Translations under genes and position numbers: made by a program | Shown here: positions 34,489-43,342 of the stretch, one piece after another | Position numbering within the stretch: the stretch's first letter is position 1 | Layout: every line of letters starts with the position of its first letter | Source of the DNA: Bradyrhizobium barranii subsp. barranii | GTDB lineage: Bacteria > Pseudomonadota > Alphaproteobacteria > Rhizobiales > Xanthobacteraceae | DNA: 64,000 nucleotides | Assembly (NCBI RefSeq): GCF_017565645.3 | Contig: NZ_CP086136.1 | Location: 9,407,501 to 9,471,500, forward strand | Direction of reading: 5' to 3' | The notes under the pieces: model-generated | The model's database searches: none | Told to the model about the DNA's origin: nothing | The model's input: only the letters and a program-made list of their open reading frames with translations

Positions 34489-35227
34489 ATGGGACAGGCT
34501 AAAGAAATCCGCGTCGCGCCGATCGCGAAGAAGGACGCCGACGCGGCTGATCACGCGGCTGCATTACAGCCACAAGACGGTCAACAACTCGTTCCTGTCG
34601 CTGGGCGTCTTTTGGAACGGCCGGCTCGAAGGCGCGATGACGTTCGGCCCGTCGATGGACAAGAGCAACATTCAAGGGCTGGTGCGCGAGACGCCGTGGA
34701 ACGGTTTCCTCGAGTTAAACCGGCTCGCCTTTTCGGAGGCGCTGCCGCGCAATAGCGAAAGCCGGGCGCTGGCAATCGCGATGCGGACGATCAAAAGGAA
34801 CTATCCGCACATCGGCTGGGTGATCTCGTTCGCCGATGGATGCCAGTGCGGCGACGGCACGATCTATCGCGCGGCGGGCTTCGTCCTGACCGGGATCAAG
34901 GTGAACAAGAGCCTCCTGCGACTGCCCGACGGTTCGGTCACGCACAAGATGACGCAAGTGACCGGCAAGAATCGTGCGGCTCACTTCGCCAGGACTGGCG
35001 GATCATGGTCGGGTCAGGGCACGCCGCTCGACGGCTACCAGATGCGGTACATCTATTTCCTCGATCCGGCGGCGCGGGCGCGGCTCGTGCCGAAGGAGAT
35101 CGCCTATGCCGAGATCGAGCGGCGCGGCGCCGGGATGTATCGTGGAATTGCGCGTGGGAAGCAGGCGATGGCCGAGGCCCCCTCGGAACAGCGGCGGCGC
35201 AGCACCGACCCCCACGCTCCATCATAG
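34489..35227 (+). pseudogene. Mom-like DNA-modification gene with a +1 frameshift
   Basis: The first 19 residues (MGQAKEIRVAPIAKKDADA) run in one frame; one base later the DNA continues LITRLHYSHKTVNNSFLSLG, then FWNGRLEGAMTFGPSMDKSN and further blocks of the Mom family (WNGFLELNRLAFSEALPRNS, YPHIGWVISFADGCQCGDGT). One extra G at 34545-34546 accounts for the shift; the repaired protein would be about 246 residues. Mu Mom is a GNAT-fold enzyme that turns adenine into N6-carbamoylmethyladenine and hides phage DNA from restriction. An ATG at 34637 could still give a truncated product. Confidence 0.75.
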
Positions 35228-35242
35228 GCGGATCGACAAAAA

Positions 35243-35265
35243 GGCCCCGGGGATCGCCCGGGGCC
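35243..35265 (-). terminator. Strong hairpin terminator between convergent genes
   Basis: GGCCCCGGG (35243-35251) pairs perfectly with CCCGGGGCC (35257-35265). On the minus strand it is followed by five Ts, so it ends the leftward accessory operon; for the plus-strand Mom-like gene the following GTTTC is a weaker tail. Confidence 0.75.
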
Positions 35266-35304
35266 GTTTCGTCAGATCGCACCGTTAAGCGGGGCTCTTG
35301 ATCT

Positions 35305-35676
35305 TCATGCCTCGATCCTTCCGGCGCGCCGCGCGCGCTCGGCATGGACCGATAGCGGCTCGGTGATTGACCAATACAGGTCGCGTTCGAGCGGCAGACC
35401 ATGGCGGCCGATCTTGACCCGCACGCCCTCCATCTCCGATCGGGCGACATAGCCAAGCTCGGGCTCGCCCATGCCGAGGTCGCAGAGGCCGTACAGGCGA
35501 TCTGGTTCGTCGGGGTCGCTCTCGGTCAGCAGCCAAGTGGCGCCGCTGTAGGGATTGAAGACCTTGACGACCGGGATGTGATCCGGCTCGCGCTGACCGG
35601 CTCGCTGCGCGGCGCGCGTGGCCGCGCCATTGGCGGCGAGTTGGTCGAGAATTCCTTTCGTAAAGATGGCTTCCAT
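35305..35676 (-). CDS. DUF2958 family protein
   Basis: A 123-residue protein matching the DUF2958 layout: an N-terminal helix (DQLAANGAA), DHIPVVKVFNPYSGATWLLT, YGLCDLGMGEPELGYVARSE and the ending GLPLERDLYWSI. The family is common on plasmids and phages of alphaproteobacteria and its function is unknown. Last gene of the leftward accessory block. Confidence 0.8.
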   Translation of the reverse strand: MEAIFTKGILDQLAANGAATRAAQRAGQREPDHIPVVKVFNPYSGATWLLTESDPDEPDRLYGLCDLGMGEPELGYVARSEMEGVRVKIGRHGLPLERDLYWSITEPLSVHAERARRAGRIEA

Positions 35677-35778
35677 TTTCGTCCTCTGATCGGTCAGCGC
35701 GCACCATGCGAGCCGTTCCGACCCCTCACGCCCGGGAGCCGAGGCGCCGGGCGATCGGGCGATGATCAGAAAGGGCGG

Positions 35779-36282
35779 CTAAGTTTCGGCTTTCGTGATG
35801 ATCAGTTCGGCGTCGATGCCGTCGCGCAGCGCCCTGCGCAGCGTGGTCATGGCGCGATCGATCATGTCGGCGCTGTCAGCGTCGATGTCATCGATCCCCC
35901 AAAGCAAGTCGCGGCCCTCGGTCGCACGATCCCGCACGGCGTAGTGCAGGCGGATGCGCTCGGTCTTGGCGATCTCTTTCCGCGCGGTGACCTCGGCGCG
36001 GCTGTTATCGATGAAAGCGAGCACCGCTGACCAATCATCGCTGCTGAAGCCATCGCCCGCGATCTCGACGCCATCGCGCTGCGGTTCGAGTTGGAAGCGA
36101 TGACCGGCGCCATGCTCTCGCATGCTGACATCGGAATAGTCGATCCAGACGGTCAGCTCGGCCTCGTCGCTGGTGAAGCTCGGGCAAGCGTTGTTATGCC
36201 AAGACGTATCGACGAAGTCCGCCGGGATGGCGGGCAGGTCGGCCTCGGGGAAATCGGGAAACTCGGTTTTCCACGTGGTCAT
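35779..36282 (-). CDS. Hypothetical phage/plasmid accessory protein
   Basis: A 167-residue acidic protein beginning MTTWKTEFPDFPEADLPAIP. No motif is recognised; the strand-rich first half and helical second half suggest a compact domain. The frame is open further upstream but the ATG at 36282 immediately follows the neighbouring gene's stop (TGATG). Confidence 0.6.
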   Translation of the reverse strand: MTTWKTEFPDFPEADLPAIPADFVDTSWHNNACPSFTSDEAELTVWIDYSDVSMREHGAGHRFQLEPQRDGVEIAGDGFSSDDWSAVLAFIDNSRAEVTARKEIAKTERIRLHYAVRDRATEGRDLLWGIDDIDADSADMIDRAMTTLRRALRDGIDAELIITKAET

Positions 36283-36485
36283 CAGATTTTCTCCGCTGTA
36301 TCCGGCGGCACCACCATCGAGAGCGTGCGGCCGTTGTCCCATTGCACCGGGACATCCCAACTCTGGTCGAAAAATGTCGGCTCCCCGCTAACCGTGCCCT
36401 CGGTGCCGGGCGCGACCGGCGCCGGGTCATCGACCATTGCGATCAGGCGGATGCGGTCGCCATTGGCGAAAGGCGGCTTTCTCAT
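36282..36485 (-). CDS. DUF4314-like small protein
   Basis: A 67-residue protein: FANGDRIRLIAMVDDPAPVA, then GTEGTVSGEPTFFDQSWDVP and VQWDNGRTLSMVVPPD. This SH3-like barrel pattern with VQWDNGR is the DUF4314 signature. Role unknown; common on mobile elements. Confidence 0.75.
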   Translation of the reverse strand: MRKPPFANGDRIRLIAMVDDPAPVAPGTEGTVSGEPTFFDQSWDVPVQWDNGRTLSMVVPPDTAEKI

Positions 36486-36634
36486 AGGCGGCCTCCGTCG
36501 TGCGGCGGTCGCACGCTGATGTGGGGCGCCGGTCCCTTCTGCTCTTGATACGGCATCTTGACGATGACGCCCGATCCCCAAAGGGCGAGCAGGCCAGCGA
36601 GAGCGGCGGGCGCTAACAGTCTTTTCTTCGTCAC
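36482..36634 (-). CDS. Small single-pass membrane or secreted protein
   Basis: A 50-residue frame from a GTG start (TKKRLLAPAALAGLLALWGS) with one N-terminal hydrophobic segment and a Pro-rich tail. It overlaps the downstream gene (ATGA), supporting translation. Confidence 0.5.
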   Translation of the reverse strand: MTKKRLLAPAALAGLLALWGSGVIVKMPYQEQKGPAPHISVRPPHDGGRL

Positions 36635-36637
36635 CGG

Positions 36638-37066
36638 TCAGCCCTCCACGATCGCGATGGCATCGGCCCGGAAGTCGAGCGCGATGGTTTTCGCGCCGCG
36701 ATCGAGCAGCGCCTTCAATTCATTCGCCCATGGCAGGCACTCGCCGAAATCATCGCCGCCCACGAGCGCGCGGGCGGTCTCGTACCAATCGGCGTCGCGA
36801 TCCGGGTGGCATCCCTGGGCATAGGCGCAGAATGACGTTTGGCCCTTGACGATGTCGCGCGGCTGACCGTTCGACATCAGATAGACGCCTTGATCATGGA
36901 CGAGCAGCACCGATGGCGCGGGCACCGGCTTTGTTATCGCGCGATATGGCGGCTTGTCCTCGTAGTCTACGAGCATCTCGGATTGCGTCGGCGCGGTGAT
37001 CGAATGTTCGACCACCCGGCGCACGTCGGCGGCATTGAAGATTAAGCGGGACATCTGGTTATCCAT
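36638..37066 (-). CDS. DUF3085-like protein
   Basis: A 142-residue protein: LIFNAADVRRVVEHSITAPT, VLLVHDQGVYLMSNGQPRDI and CAYAQGCHPDRDADWYETAR. These blocks match my memory of DUF3085, a family of unknown function on alphaproteobacterial plasmids and phages. It overlaps the upstream gene by 8 bp. Confidence 0.65.
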   Translation of the reverse strand: MDNQMSRLIFNAADVRRVVEHSITAPTQSEMLVDYEDKPPYRAITKPVPAPSVLLVHDQGVYLMSNGQPRDIVKGQTSFCAYAQGCHPDRDADWYETARALVGGDDFGECLPWANELKALLDRGAKTIALDFRADAIAIVEG

Positions 37067-37328
37067 TCGATTTGAGGGAAAGCAGTTTCTCGATCAGCGC
37101 GGCGGTCAGCAGCGTGGCGTGACCGTCGGGCGCAATGGCGTAAATGAGCGCGCGCCGGGTAAAGGCGGCGGGATCGGTCTCGATCTCGCGCGCGGCTTGC
37201 ATCGCGGCGAGCACCGTGGGTCGCTTCTCGACGCGGTACTGACCGCGCCCGAGGAAAAGCGAAGCGGTGAAGTAATCCGCTTTGCGGATCGCCTCGACCG
37301 CGCGGGCCTCGATCTCGGTCAGCGTCAT
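37059..37328 (-). CDS. Small hypothetical protein
   Basis: An 89-residue protein beginning MTLTEIEARAVEAIRKADYF, mainly helical, with a conserved-looking FLGRGQYRVEKRPTVLAAMQ. It overlaps the HTH gene upstream by 4 bp. Confidence 0.6.
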   Translation of the reverse strand: MTLTEIEARAVEAIRKADYFTASLFLGRGQYRVEKRPTVLAAMQAAREIETDPAAFTRRALIYAIAPDGHATLLTAALIEKLLSLKSNG

Positions 37329-37570
37329 CGGCCAACCCCGAGCGATAGCGCCGCGATTGCGAGCGAGATGTATTTCGGGATCGGTTGGTCGCCGTGCTCG
37401 TAACCGGCCCATGCGCCGCGCGAGCAGCCGATCGCCTCGGCGGCTTGCCGCTGCGAATAGCCGAAGCGCTCGCGCCATTCGGTCAGCGATTGAGCGCTGC
37501 TGAAAAGGTGCGTGGCGTCTTCGATCTGCGCGGCGGCGGCGCCGATGTCTGCGGGAGTGCGTGCCATCAT
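37325..37570 (-). CDS. XRE-family helix-turn-helix regulator
   Basis: An 81-residue protein whose residues 30-75 are a Cro/CI-type HTH (WRERFGYSQRQAAEAIGCSR, GAWAGYEHGDQPIPKYISLA). Small regulators of this form are often autoregulators of the operon they head. It lies 5 bp after the gene upstream. Confidence 0.8.
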   Translation of the reverse strand: MMARTPADIGAAAAQIEDATHLFSSAQSLTEWRERFGYSQRQAAEAIGCSRGAWAGYEHGDQPIPKYISLAIAALSLGVGR

Positions 37571-37575
37571 GGCCG

Positions 37576-37755
37576 TTACTCCGTGCCGTATTCGCAGACG
37601 CGGTTGCCGTTGGCGTCCTGTACCGATCCGCAGGTGCGGTGCCCGGCCTCAAGGCGATCGGCGATCTGGCGCAGCATGCGCGCGATCTCGCGCTCGAATT
37701 GATCGCCCGCGAAAGCGTCATTCTCGGTTTTGATGCTTACGAAAAAGCGTTGCAT
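37576..37755 (-). CDS. Small hypothetical protein leading the accessory operon
   Basis: A 59-residue frame (MQRFFVSIKTENDAFAGDQF...) with a helix FEREIARMLRQIADRLEAGH and two cysteines near the end (TCGSVQDANGNRVCEYG). This matches many small rhizobial phage and plasmid proteins of unknown role. First gene of the leftward block, divergent from the terminase operon. Confidence 0.6.
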   Translation of the reverse strand: MQRFFVSIKTENDAFAGDQFEREIARMLRQIADRLEAGHRTCGSVQDANGNRVCEYGTE

Positions 37756-37946
37756 CGGTGGGTCTCCATTTGGCGCTCGCGGAATTGCGAGGGCCTCGCC
37801 CCCCGAGGCCGGGTGGCTGGCTCGGCAGCGCCCGGCGGGAGACCGGCGGCGGCCCGGTATTGGGCCAATTCCCCGGCGGAGTGGCCCAGATTTAGGCCAC
37901 TGGTCGGTGGTTGGAAGATCCTCCGGGTCGATTTTCGAGGCTAAAA

Positions 37947-38624
37947 ATGGCGGAAGATCAAAGGGTTACGACGCCTCCGGAAAGGCCCGTAGGGGCCTCA
38001 CAGGGCGGCTCCGATCCCGGCGGGGCTTCCGGCGCCCCGGGCGGCCATGGCGCACCAGCGGGCGCGGACGGCGGCGGGCGCGGTCAACTACTGACGAGCA
38101 ATCTTGCCGGGCGCCTTCTCATGGTCTCGGCAGAGCGCGTGCGCCAACTGGCAAAAGAGGGATGGATCGAGAAGCAGGGCAAGGACCAGTTCTACTTGGT
38201 CGATGTCGTGCAAGGTTACATCCGCTTTCGCAACGACGCCGATCGGCGCGCGCAGAAATCCGCCGCTGACAGTCGGGTCCGCGACGCCAGGGCGCGCGAA
38301 ATCGAGTTGCGCAACGCGGTGCGCGAAGGCCGCCTGATCGAGATCGACGAAGCGATGGCGATCGTCGAGCAGATGACCGGGCTTTTCAGAGCAGAGACCG
38401 CCGGGCTCCCGGCGCGCGTGACGCGCGATCTGCAATTCCGCAAGACAATTGAAACGGCGTTGAATGACATCCTCGAACGGGTCGCAGATATTGCCGCCGA
38501 AAGGGGACGTGCTGTGGCAGCGGCTCGCCTTGCTAGCGAGACCGTCGCGGCCGACGCCGCCCGACGTGTGGGCGGCGACGAACCGCATCTATCCGCAAAC
38601 GGCGGCGATCCCCGGGCCGCGTGA
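37947..38624 (+). CDS. Terminase small subunit-like protein
   Basis: A 225-residue protein. After a Gly/Pro-rich disordered N-terminus comes an HTH (LLMVSAERVRQLAKEGWIEK, residues 57-76) and a long helix (FRNDADRRAQKSAADSRVRD...EIELRNAVREGRLIEID), the pattern of Nu1-type small terminases that bind the packaging site. Its 3' end overlaps the large-subunit gene by 161 bp. Confidence 0.8.
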   Translation: MAEDQRVTTPPERPVGASQGGSDPGGASGAPGGHGAPAGADGGGRGQLLTSNLAGRLLMVSAERVRQLAKEGWIEKQGKDQFYLVDVVQGYIRFRNDADRRAQKSAADSRVRDARAREIELRNAVREGRLIEIDEAMAIVEQMTGLFRAETAGLPARVTRDLQFRKTIETALNDILERVADIAAERGRAVAAARLASETVAADAARRVGGDEPHLSANGGDPRAA

Positions 38625-40470
38625 TCCGCATCTGACGCCTTACGTCGTCGGGCCCGAGCGCATGATCGCGAGCGGACAGTTTCGCCGCGTGGTCATGGTC
38701 TTCGGAGCGCAGACCGGCAAGTCGGAGGCGATGCTCGATGTCGCGGGCCAGCGCCTCGATCAGAGGCCCGGGCCGATCCTGTACGTCGGGCCGAACCGGC
38801 AGTTCCTCACCGAGCAGTTCGAGCCGCGCGTCATGTCGCTGCTCGAACAGGCGCCGACGCTGACCGAGAAGCTCGCGCGCGGCAAACGGATGACGAAGAC
38901 CCGCAAGATGGTCGCGGGCGTCCCGTTCCGTCTCGCACATTCGGGATCATCGGCCGCGCTCAAGTCCGATCCGGCAGTCCTGGCGTTGGTGGACGAATAC
39001 GACGAGATGCGCGCCAACGTGAACGAGCAAGGCGGCCCGCTCGGTCTGGTCGAGCGGCGCGGCGACACCTATGCGGATTTTGTTTGCGTGGTCACATCGA
39101 CACCAAAGCGCGGGCGCGTCGAGGCCGTCGAGGACAAGCGATCGAAGCTGTTCTTTTGGGACGTTGCCGTGGCTGACGATATCGAAAGCCCGATTTGGCA
39201 ACTCTGGCAGCAAGGCACCCGGCATCATTGGTGCTGGCCGTGCCCGCATTGCAGCGAATACTTCGTCCCGCGCTTCAACCTGATGCGCTACCCGGCGAAG
39301 GTTTCGCCGATGAAGGCCGCGCGCGAGACCTATCTCGAATGCCCGCACTGCGGCGGCGTCATCGAGGACGGCCACAAGGCGGCCATGAACGAGCGCGGCC
39401 AGTACGTTGCGCCCGGGCAGACGATCGATCGCAACGGCCAGGTTTCCGGCGATCCGCCGGATACGATGTCGGTGAGCTATTGGGTCTCGGGCCTCGCATC
39501 GCCCTTCGTCTCGTTCGGTGATCGCATCCGGGTCTATCTGGAAGCCATCGCGCTCGGCGACGACGCGATGGTGCAACAGGCGATCAATGCGGGCTTCGGC
39601 GAGTTGTACTCGCCCGGCGGCGGCGAGGTGCCGGAATGGGCCGAGATCAAGGAGAAGGCCCGCCACGCCGACTACCGGCGCGGTGAGGTCCCCGACGGCG
39701 TGCTGCGGCTCTCAATCGCGGCCGACGTGCAAAAGCAGTCCATCCCCTACGTCATTCGCGGCTGGGGTTCGCGCGCCACGTCATGGCTGATCGATTGGGG
39801 ATACCTGCGCGGCGACACAGCCGAGGCGGACGTGTGGAACCAGCTCGCCGAGTTGATCTCGACGCCGATCGATGGCCTGCCGATCCATCTGACGTTCGTT
39901 GATAGCGGTTTCCGCCCGGGCAAGGCGGACACATTGCCGCTCAATCGCGTTTACGAGTTCTGCCGCCGGTTCCCGAAACGGGTTCGCCCGACCAAGGGAT
40001 CGAGCGCCCCGATGCGCGTGCCGCTGCTGATGTCCAAGATCGAGGTCAATCGATCCGGCAAGGCGGCGAAGTTCGGGCTCGATCTTGTGCGGCTCGATAC
40101 CGATCACTGGAAATGCTGGGTGCACGAGCGGCTGCGCTGGCCGTCCGAGATGCCGGGCGCGTGGAATGTCCCGGTCGGCATCGATGACGATTACTGCCAC
40201 CAGATCGTTTCCGAGGCGCGGGTCAAGTCACCGACCGGGCGACCGGAGTGGATCAGGCGGTCGAAGAACAACCATTTCCTCGACTGCGAGGCGATGCTCG
40301 CCGCGACCAGCTACCTCATGAACATGCAGCGGGTCGGCTTGCCGCGAGAGCGAGAGGCGCCCGCCAGGACAAACGAAAATCCCCCGCCGCCGAATGACGT
40401 GCCGCCGACGCACCGGACCTTGCCGCGTGCGCCGCGCCGGATTGTGCGGTCGGGCTATTTGGGAGTGTGA
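38464..40470 (+). CDS. Terminase large subunit, GpA family
   Basis: A 668-residue packaging motor and nuclease. ATPase motifs are near residues 78-90 (VVMVFGAQTGKSEAMLDV) and 175 (LALVDEYDEM). A CxxC pair and a second CPHC (CWPCPHCSEYF, YLECPHCGGV) lie in the middle, and the nuclease acidic residues are in LSIAADVQKQSIPY, LTFVDSGFRPG and GIDDDYCHQI. This is the lambda gpA type that cuts cos sites. The first 50 residues overlap the small-subunit frame. Confidence 0.93.
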   Translation: MTSSNGSQILPPKGDVLWQRLALLARPSRPTPPDVWAATNRIYPQTAAIPGPRDPHLTPYVVGPERMIASGQFRRVVMVFGAQTGKSEAMLDVAGQRLDQRPGPILYVGPNRQFLTEQFEPRVMSLLEQAPTLTEKLARGKRMTKTRKMVAGVPFRLAHSGSSAALKSDPAVLALVDEYDEMRANVNEQGGPLGLVERRGDTYADFVCVVTSTPKRGRVEAVEDKRSKLFFWDVAVADDIESPIWQLWQQGTRHHWCWPCPHCSEYFVPRFNLMRYPAKVSPMKAARETYLECPHCGGVIEDGHKAAMNERGQYVAPGQTIDRNGQVSGDPPDTMSVSYWVSGLASPFVSFGDRIRVYLEAIALGDDAMVQQAINAGFGELYSPGGGEVPEWAEIKEKARHADYRRGEVPDGVLRLSIAADVQKQSIPYVIRGWGSRATSWLIDWGYLRGDTAEADVWNQLAELISTPIDGLPIHLTFVDSGFRPGKADTLPLNRVYEFCRRFPKRVRPTKGSSAPMRVPLLMSKIEVNRSGKAAKFGLDLVRLDTDHWKCWVHERLRWPSEMPGAWNVPVGIDDDYCHQIVSEARVKSPTGRPEWIRRSKNNHFLDCEAMLAATSYLMNMQRVGLPREREAPARTNENPPPPNDVPPTHRTLPRAPRRIVRSGYLGV

Positions 40471-40473
40471 GCC

Positions 40474-40698
40474 ATGGCGAAGAAACCGGGCACGCTGACG
40501 TTCACGCAACAACAGCAGCAGGATTTGCTGACTGCGATTGCGTCGGGCGCCGAGCGGGTGAGCTATTCGGACAAGTCGGTCGAATATCGATCGCTGTCCG
40601 AGTTGCGGGAAATCCTCGCGGGGATCGATGCCGATCTGAGCGGCGTGAAGGCGCGCCGCACGTTCCGCATGGTCTCGCCGTGGGACAGGGGCCTCTGA
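40474..40698 (+). CDS. Head-tail joining protein, gpW type
   Basis: A 74-residue protein: FTQQQQQDLLTAIASGAERV, SYSDKSVEYRSLSELREILA. The order and length match lambda gpW-like joining proteins, which fill the portal channel after packaging. It lies between terminase and portal, as expected. Confidence 0.85.
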   Translation: MAKKPGTLTFTQQQQQDLLTAIASGAERVSYSDKSVEYRSLSELREILAGIDADLSGVKARRTFRMVSPWDRGL

Positions 40699-40701
40699 TC
40701 G

Positions 40702-42288
40702 ATGCCCGTCCCCGCCGCCGTCGAGAAGCCGCGCTATCGCGTCAAGGCGCCGTCGATCCGCAATCAAGCCGATCCGACGGCGCCCGCGACCATAGGCGGA
40801 ACGCCGCGCCAGACCGGCTTTGATGCGGCGCGCTATGCCCGGCGGCTTGCGCCGTGGCGCCCGGCGACGGTTACGTCCAACGTCATCATGTCTTGGCAGG
40901 GCGACATGCTGCGCGCCCGCGCCCGGGACGTGCTGCGCAACAATCCGCATGCGACCGCCGCGTCCGAGAATTTTGTCGGCAACCTGATCGGCGCCGGGAT
41001 CAAGCCGTCGTCGCTAATCACCACCGAGGGCCAGCGCGATGCGGTGATGACCGCATGGCTCGACTGGACCGACGAGTGCGACGCCGACGTCCTCGCCGAC
41101 TTCTACGGCCTGCAATCGATGGCCGCGCGATCCCTGTTCGAGGCGGGCGAGTGCTTCATCCGCTTCCGCGCCCGGCGCGTTGAGGACGGACTTTCGGTGC
41201 CGCTGCAAATCCAGATGCTTGAAAGCGAGATGCTGCCCTATTGGGACAACCGCATCGCGCCGAACGGCAACTACGTGATGAACGGCGTCGAGTTCGATTT
41301 CATCGGGCGGCGCGTCGCTTACTGGTTCTTCGTCAACCATCCTGGCGACGGGCCGATCGAGATGGGCGGCATCAATACCGATCAGGTAAGAGTGCCCGCC
41401 GATCAAGTCCTCCACATCTTTCGAGCAACGCGCCCCGGCCAAGTCCGGGGCGTTCCGTTAGTGACGCCTGCGCTGGTCAAGCTGTATTTCCTCGACCAGT
41501 ACGACGACGCCGAACTCGATCGCAAAAAGCTCGCGGCCATGTATGCGGGCTTCATCACGTCGCCCGCGCCCGAGGACATCCTCCCCGATGTCGAGCCCTC
41601 GGACACCAGCGATCAAGTCGGTATCGCGCCGCTCGAACCGGGCACGATGCAAGCGTTGCTGCCCGGCGAGGACATCAAGTTCTCCGAGCCCGCCGATGTC
41701 GGCGGCACCTATGAGGCATTCCAGTATCGCAACCAACTCGCCTGCTTCTCGGCAATGGGCGTGCCCTACATGCTCGGGACCGGCGACACGCGGCGCGCGT
41801 CCTACTCGTCGCTGCGCGGCGTCATCGTCGAATATCGGCGCCGGTTGGAGCAGTTGCAGCACAACGTCATGGTTTTCCAGATGTGCCGCCCGGTCTGGCA
41901 GCGCTGGATGAATGATGCGGTGCTCGCGGGCACGATCGCGCTGCCCGGCTATGCCGACAATCCGATCGCCTATCAGCGGGTGAAGTGGATCGCACCGCGC
42001 TTTGAGTGGGTCGATCGGCTCAAGGACCGCCAGGCTGAGAAGCTCGCGGTCGATAGCGGCTTCAAGTCGCGCAGCGATGTCATCGAGGCCGAAGGCTACG
42101 ACCCCGAGGAGACCGACGAGCGGATCGCGGCCGACAAGGAGCGCGAGAAGAAGCTCGCGCTCGACTTCCCGATCCATGGCGCCTCGGCGACGCAGCCGAC
42201 CGATCCGAACGACGAACCCGACGCGCCGGATGCGCAAGAGGTCGCCGACGAGGCCGATCTGGCCGACGACAATCAGGCCGCAGCATAG
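40702..42288 (+). CDS. Portal protein, lambda gpB family
   Basis: A 528-residue portal that forms the DNA entry ring. Family blocks: RARARDVLRNNPHATAASEN, FVGNLIGAGIKPSS, VLHIFRATRPGQVRGVPLVT and GDTRRASYSSLRGVIVEYRR. The C-terminal region is acidic and disordered. Confidence 0.95.
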   Translation: MPVPAAVEKPRYRVKAPSIRNQADPTAPATIGGTPRQTGFDAARYARRLAPWRPATVTSNVIMSWQGDMLRARARDVLRNNPHATAASENFVGNLIGAGIKPSSLITTEGQRDAVMTAWLDWTDECDADVLADFYGLQSMAARSLFEAGECFIRFRARRVEDGLSVPLQIQMLESEMLPYWDNRIAPNGNYVMNGVEFDFIGRRVAYWFFVNHPGDGPIEMGGINTDQVRVPADQVLHIFRATRPGQVRGVPLVTPALVKLYFLDQYDDAELDRKKLAAMYAGFITSPAPEDILPDVEPSDTSDQVGIAPLEPGTMQALLPGEDIKFSEPADVGGTYEAFQYRNQLACFSAMGVPYMLGTGDTRRASYSSLRGVIVEYRRRLEQLQHNVMVFQMCRPVWQRWMNDAVLAGTIALPGYADNPIAYQRVKWIAPRFEWVDRLKDRQAEKLAVDSGFKSRSDVIEAEGYDPEETDERIAADKEREKKLALDFPIHGASATQPTDPNDEPDAPDAQEVADEADLADDNQAAA

Positions 42289-42297
42289 GAGACGACC

Positions 42298-43317
42298 ATG
42301 CGCCGATGGTTCTCGATGAAGAAGACCGACGATACGACCGGCGAGATCATGATCTATGACGAGATCCGCCGCTCCTATTGGGGTGAGGACACGATCTCGG
42401 CCAAGGATTTCGACACCGAGTTGAAGGCGCTCGGCGACATCACCCAGCTCGATCTGCGCATCAACTCGCCCGGCGGCGACGTGTTCGATGGCGTCACCAT
42501 CCACAACACCATTCGGCATCATCCTGCGAACGTCACGGCCTATGTCGATGGTATCGCAGCCTCGGCGGCGTCCTACATCGCCATGGCTGCCGACAAGATC
42601 GTCATGCCCGCGAACTCGTTCCTGCTCGTGCACGGCGCCAGCGGCTTCTCGTTCGGCAACGCCGACGACATGCGCGCGATGGCCGACGATCTCGATCGGA
42701 TCGATCAATCACTGACTGCGACCTATGCGAACCGGAGCGGCAAGCCGGTCGAGGAAGTGACCGCGCTGATGAAAGAGGACCGCCTGATGTCGGCGGAGGA
42801 GGCGAAGGAATTCGGTCTCGCCGACGAGGTCAGCGCGGAGGTCAAGATGGCGGCCAACTTCTCGCTGCGGCTCCTGCCTCCCGCCGTAGCGGTCAAGTTC
42901 AAGGCGACCATCAAGACAACCGCCGAGCAGGAGCCGCCTCCCGCACCGGCAGCTGAGGAACCGGGTCCGAAGCCGGAGACGGCGGCGGACCCGGGTCCTG
43001 TCAATCGCGGTGGCAGCGCCGAGGTCATCAACCTCGATGCGGCGCGCAAGGAGGGCAGCGAGAGCACGATCGCCTACGTCAACGAGGTGAATACGCTATG
43101 CGCGCTCGCGGGCCTTCCCGCCCTGGCGCGCGATTTCATCAGGGCGAGCGAGACCATCGAGAACGTGCGCGCCAAGCTGATCGATGCGCGGGCCGCCGCC
43201 GACGAAAAGCTCCAAACCCAACACCATCGCGCGATGCCGACACAGGCGTCGCGCGAAAAGAATACTGCTGCGTGGTCGCGGGTCGCGGAGCAGTTGAACG
43301 CGCGCATCCGCAAGTAA
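42298..43317 (+). CDS. Head maturation protease, ClpP/S49 type
   Basis: A 339-residue protein. The N-terminal 190 residues are a ClpP-like fold (DLRINSPGGDVFDGVTIHNT; catalytic Ser in VDGIAASAASYIAMAA; His in NSFLLVHGAS). A Pro/Ala-rich linker and a helical C-terminus follow; the C-terminus may serve as scaffold, as in lambda C/Nu3 arrangements. Confidence 0.92.
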   Translation: MRRWFSMKKTDDTTGEIMIYDEIRRSYWGEDTISAKDFDTELKALGDITQLDLRINSPGGDVFDGVTIHNTIRHHPANVTAYVDGIAASAASYIAMAADKIVMPANSFLLVHGASGFSFGNADDMRAMADDLDRIDQSLTATYANRSGKPVEEVTALMKEDRLMSAEEAKEFGLADEVSAEVKMAANFSLRLLPPAVAVKFKATIKTTAEQEPPPAPAAEEPGPKPETAADPGPVNRGGSAEVINLDAARKEGSESTIAYVNEVNTLCALAGLPALARDFIRASETIENVRAKLIDARAAADEKLQTQHHRAMPTQASREKNTAAWSRVAEQLNARIRK

Positions 43318-43342
43318 CCCAGCCGCTACAGGAGAACCACCC

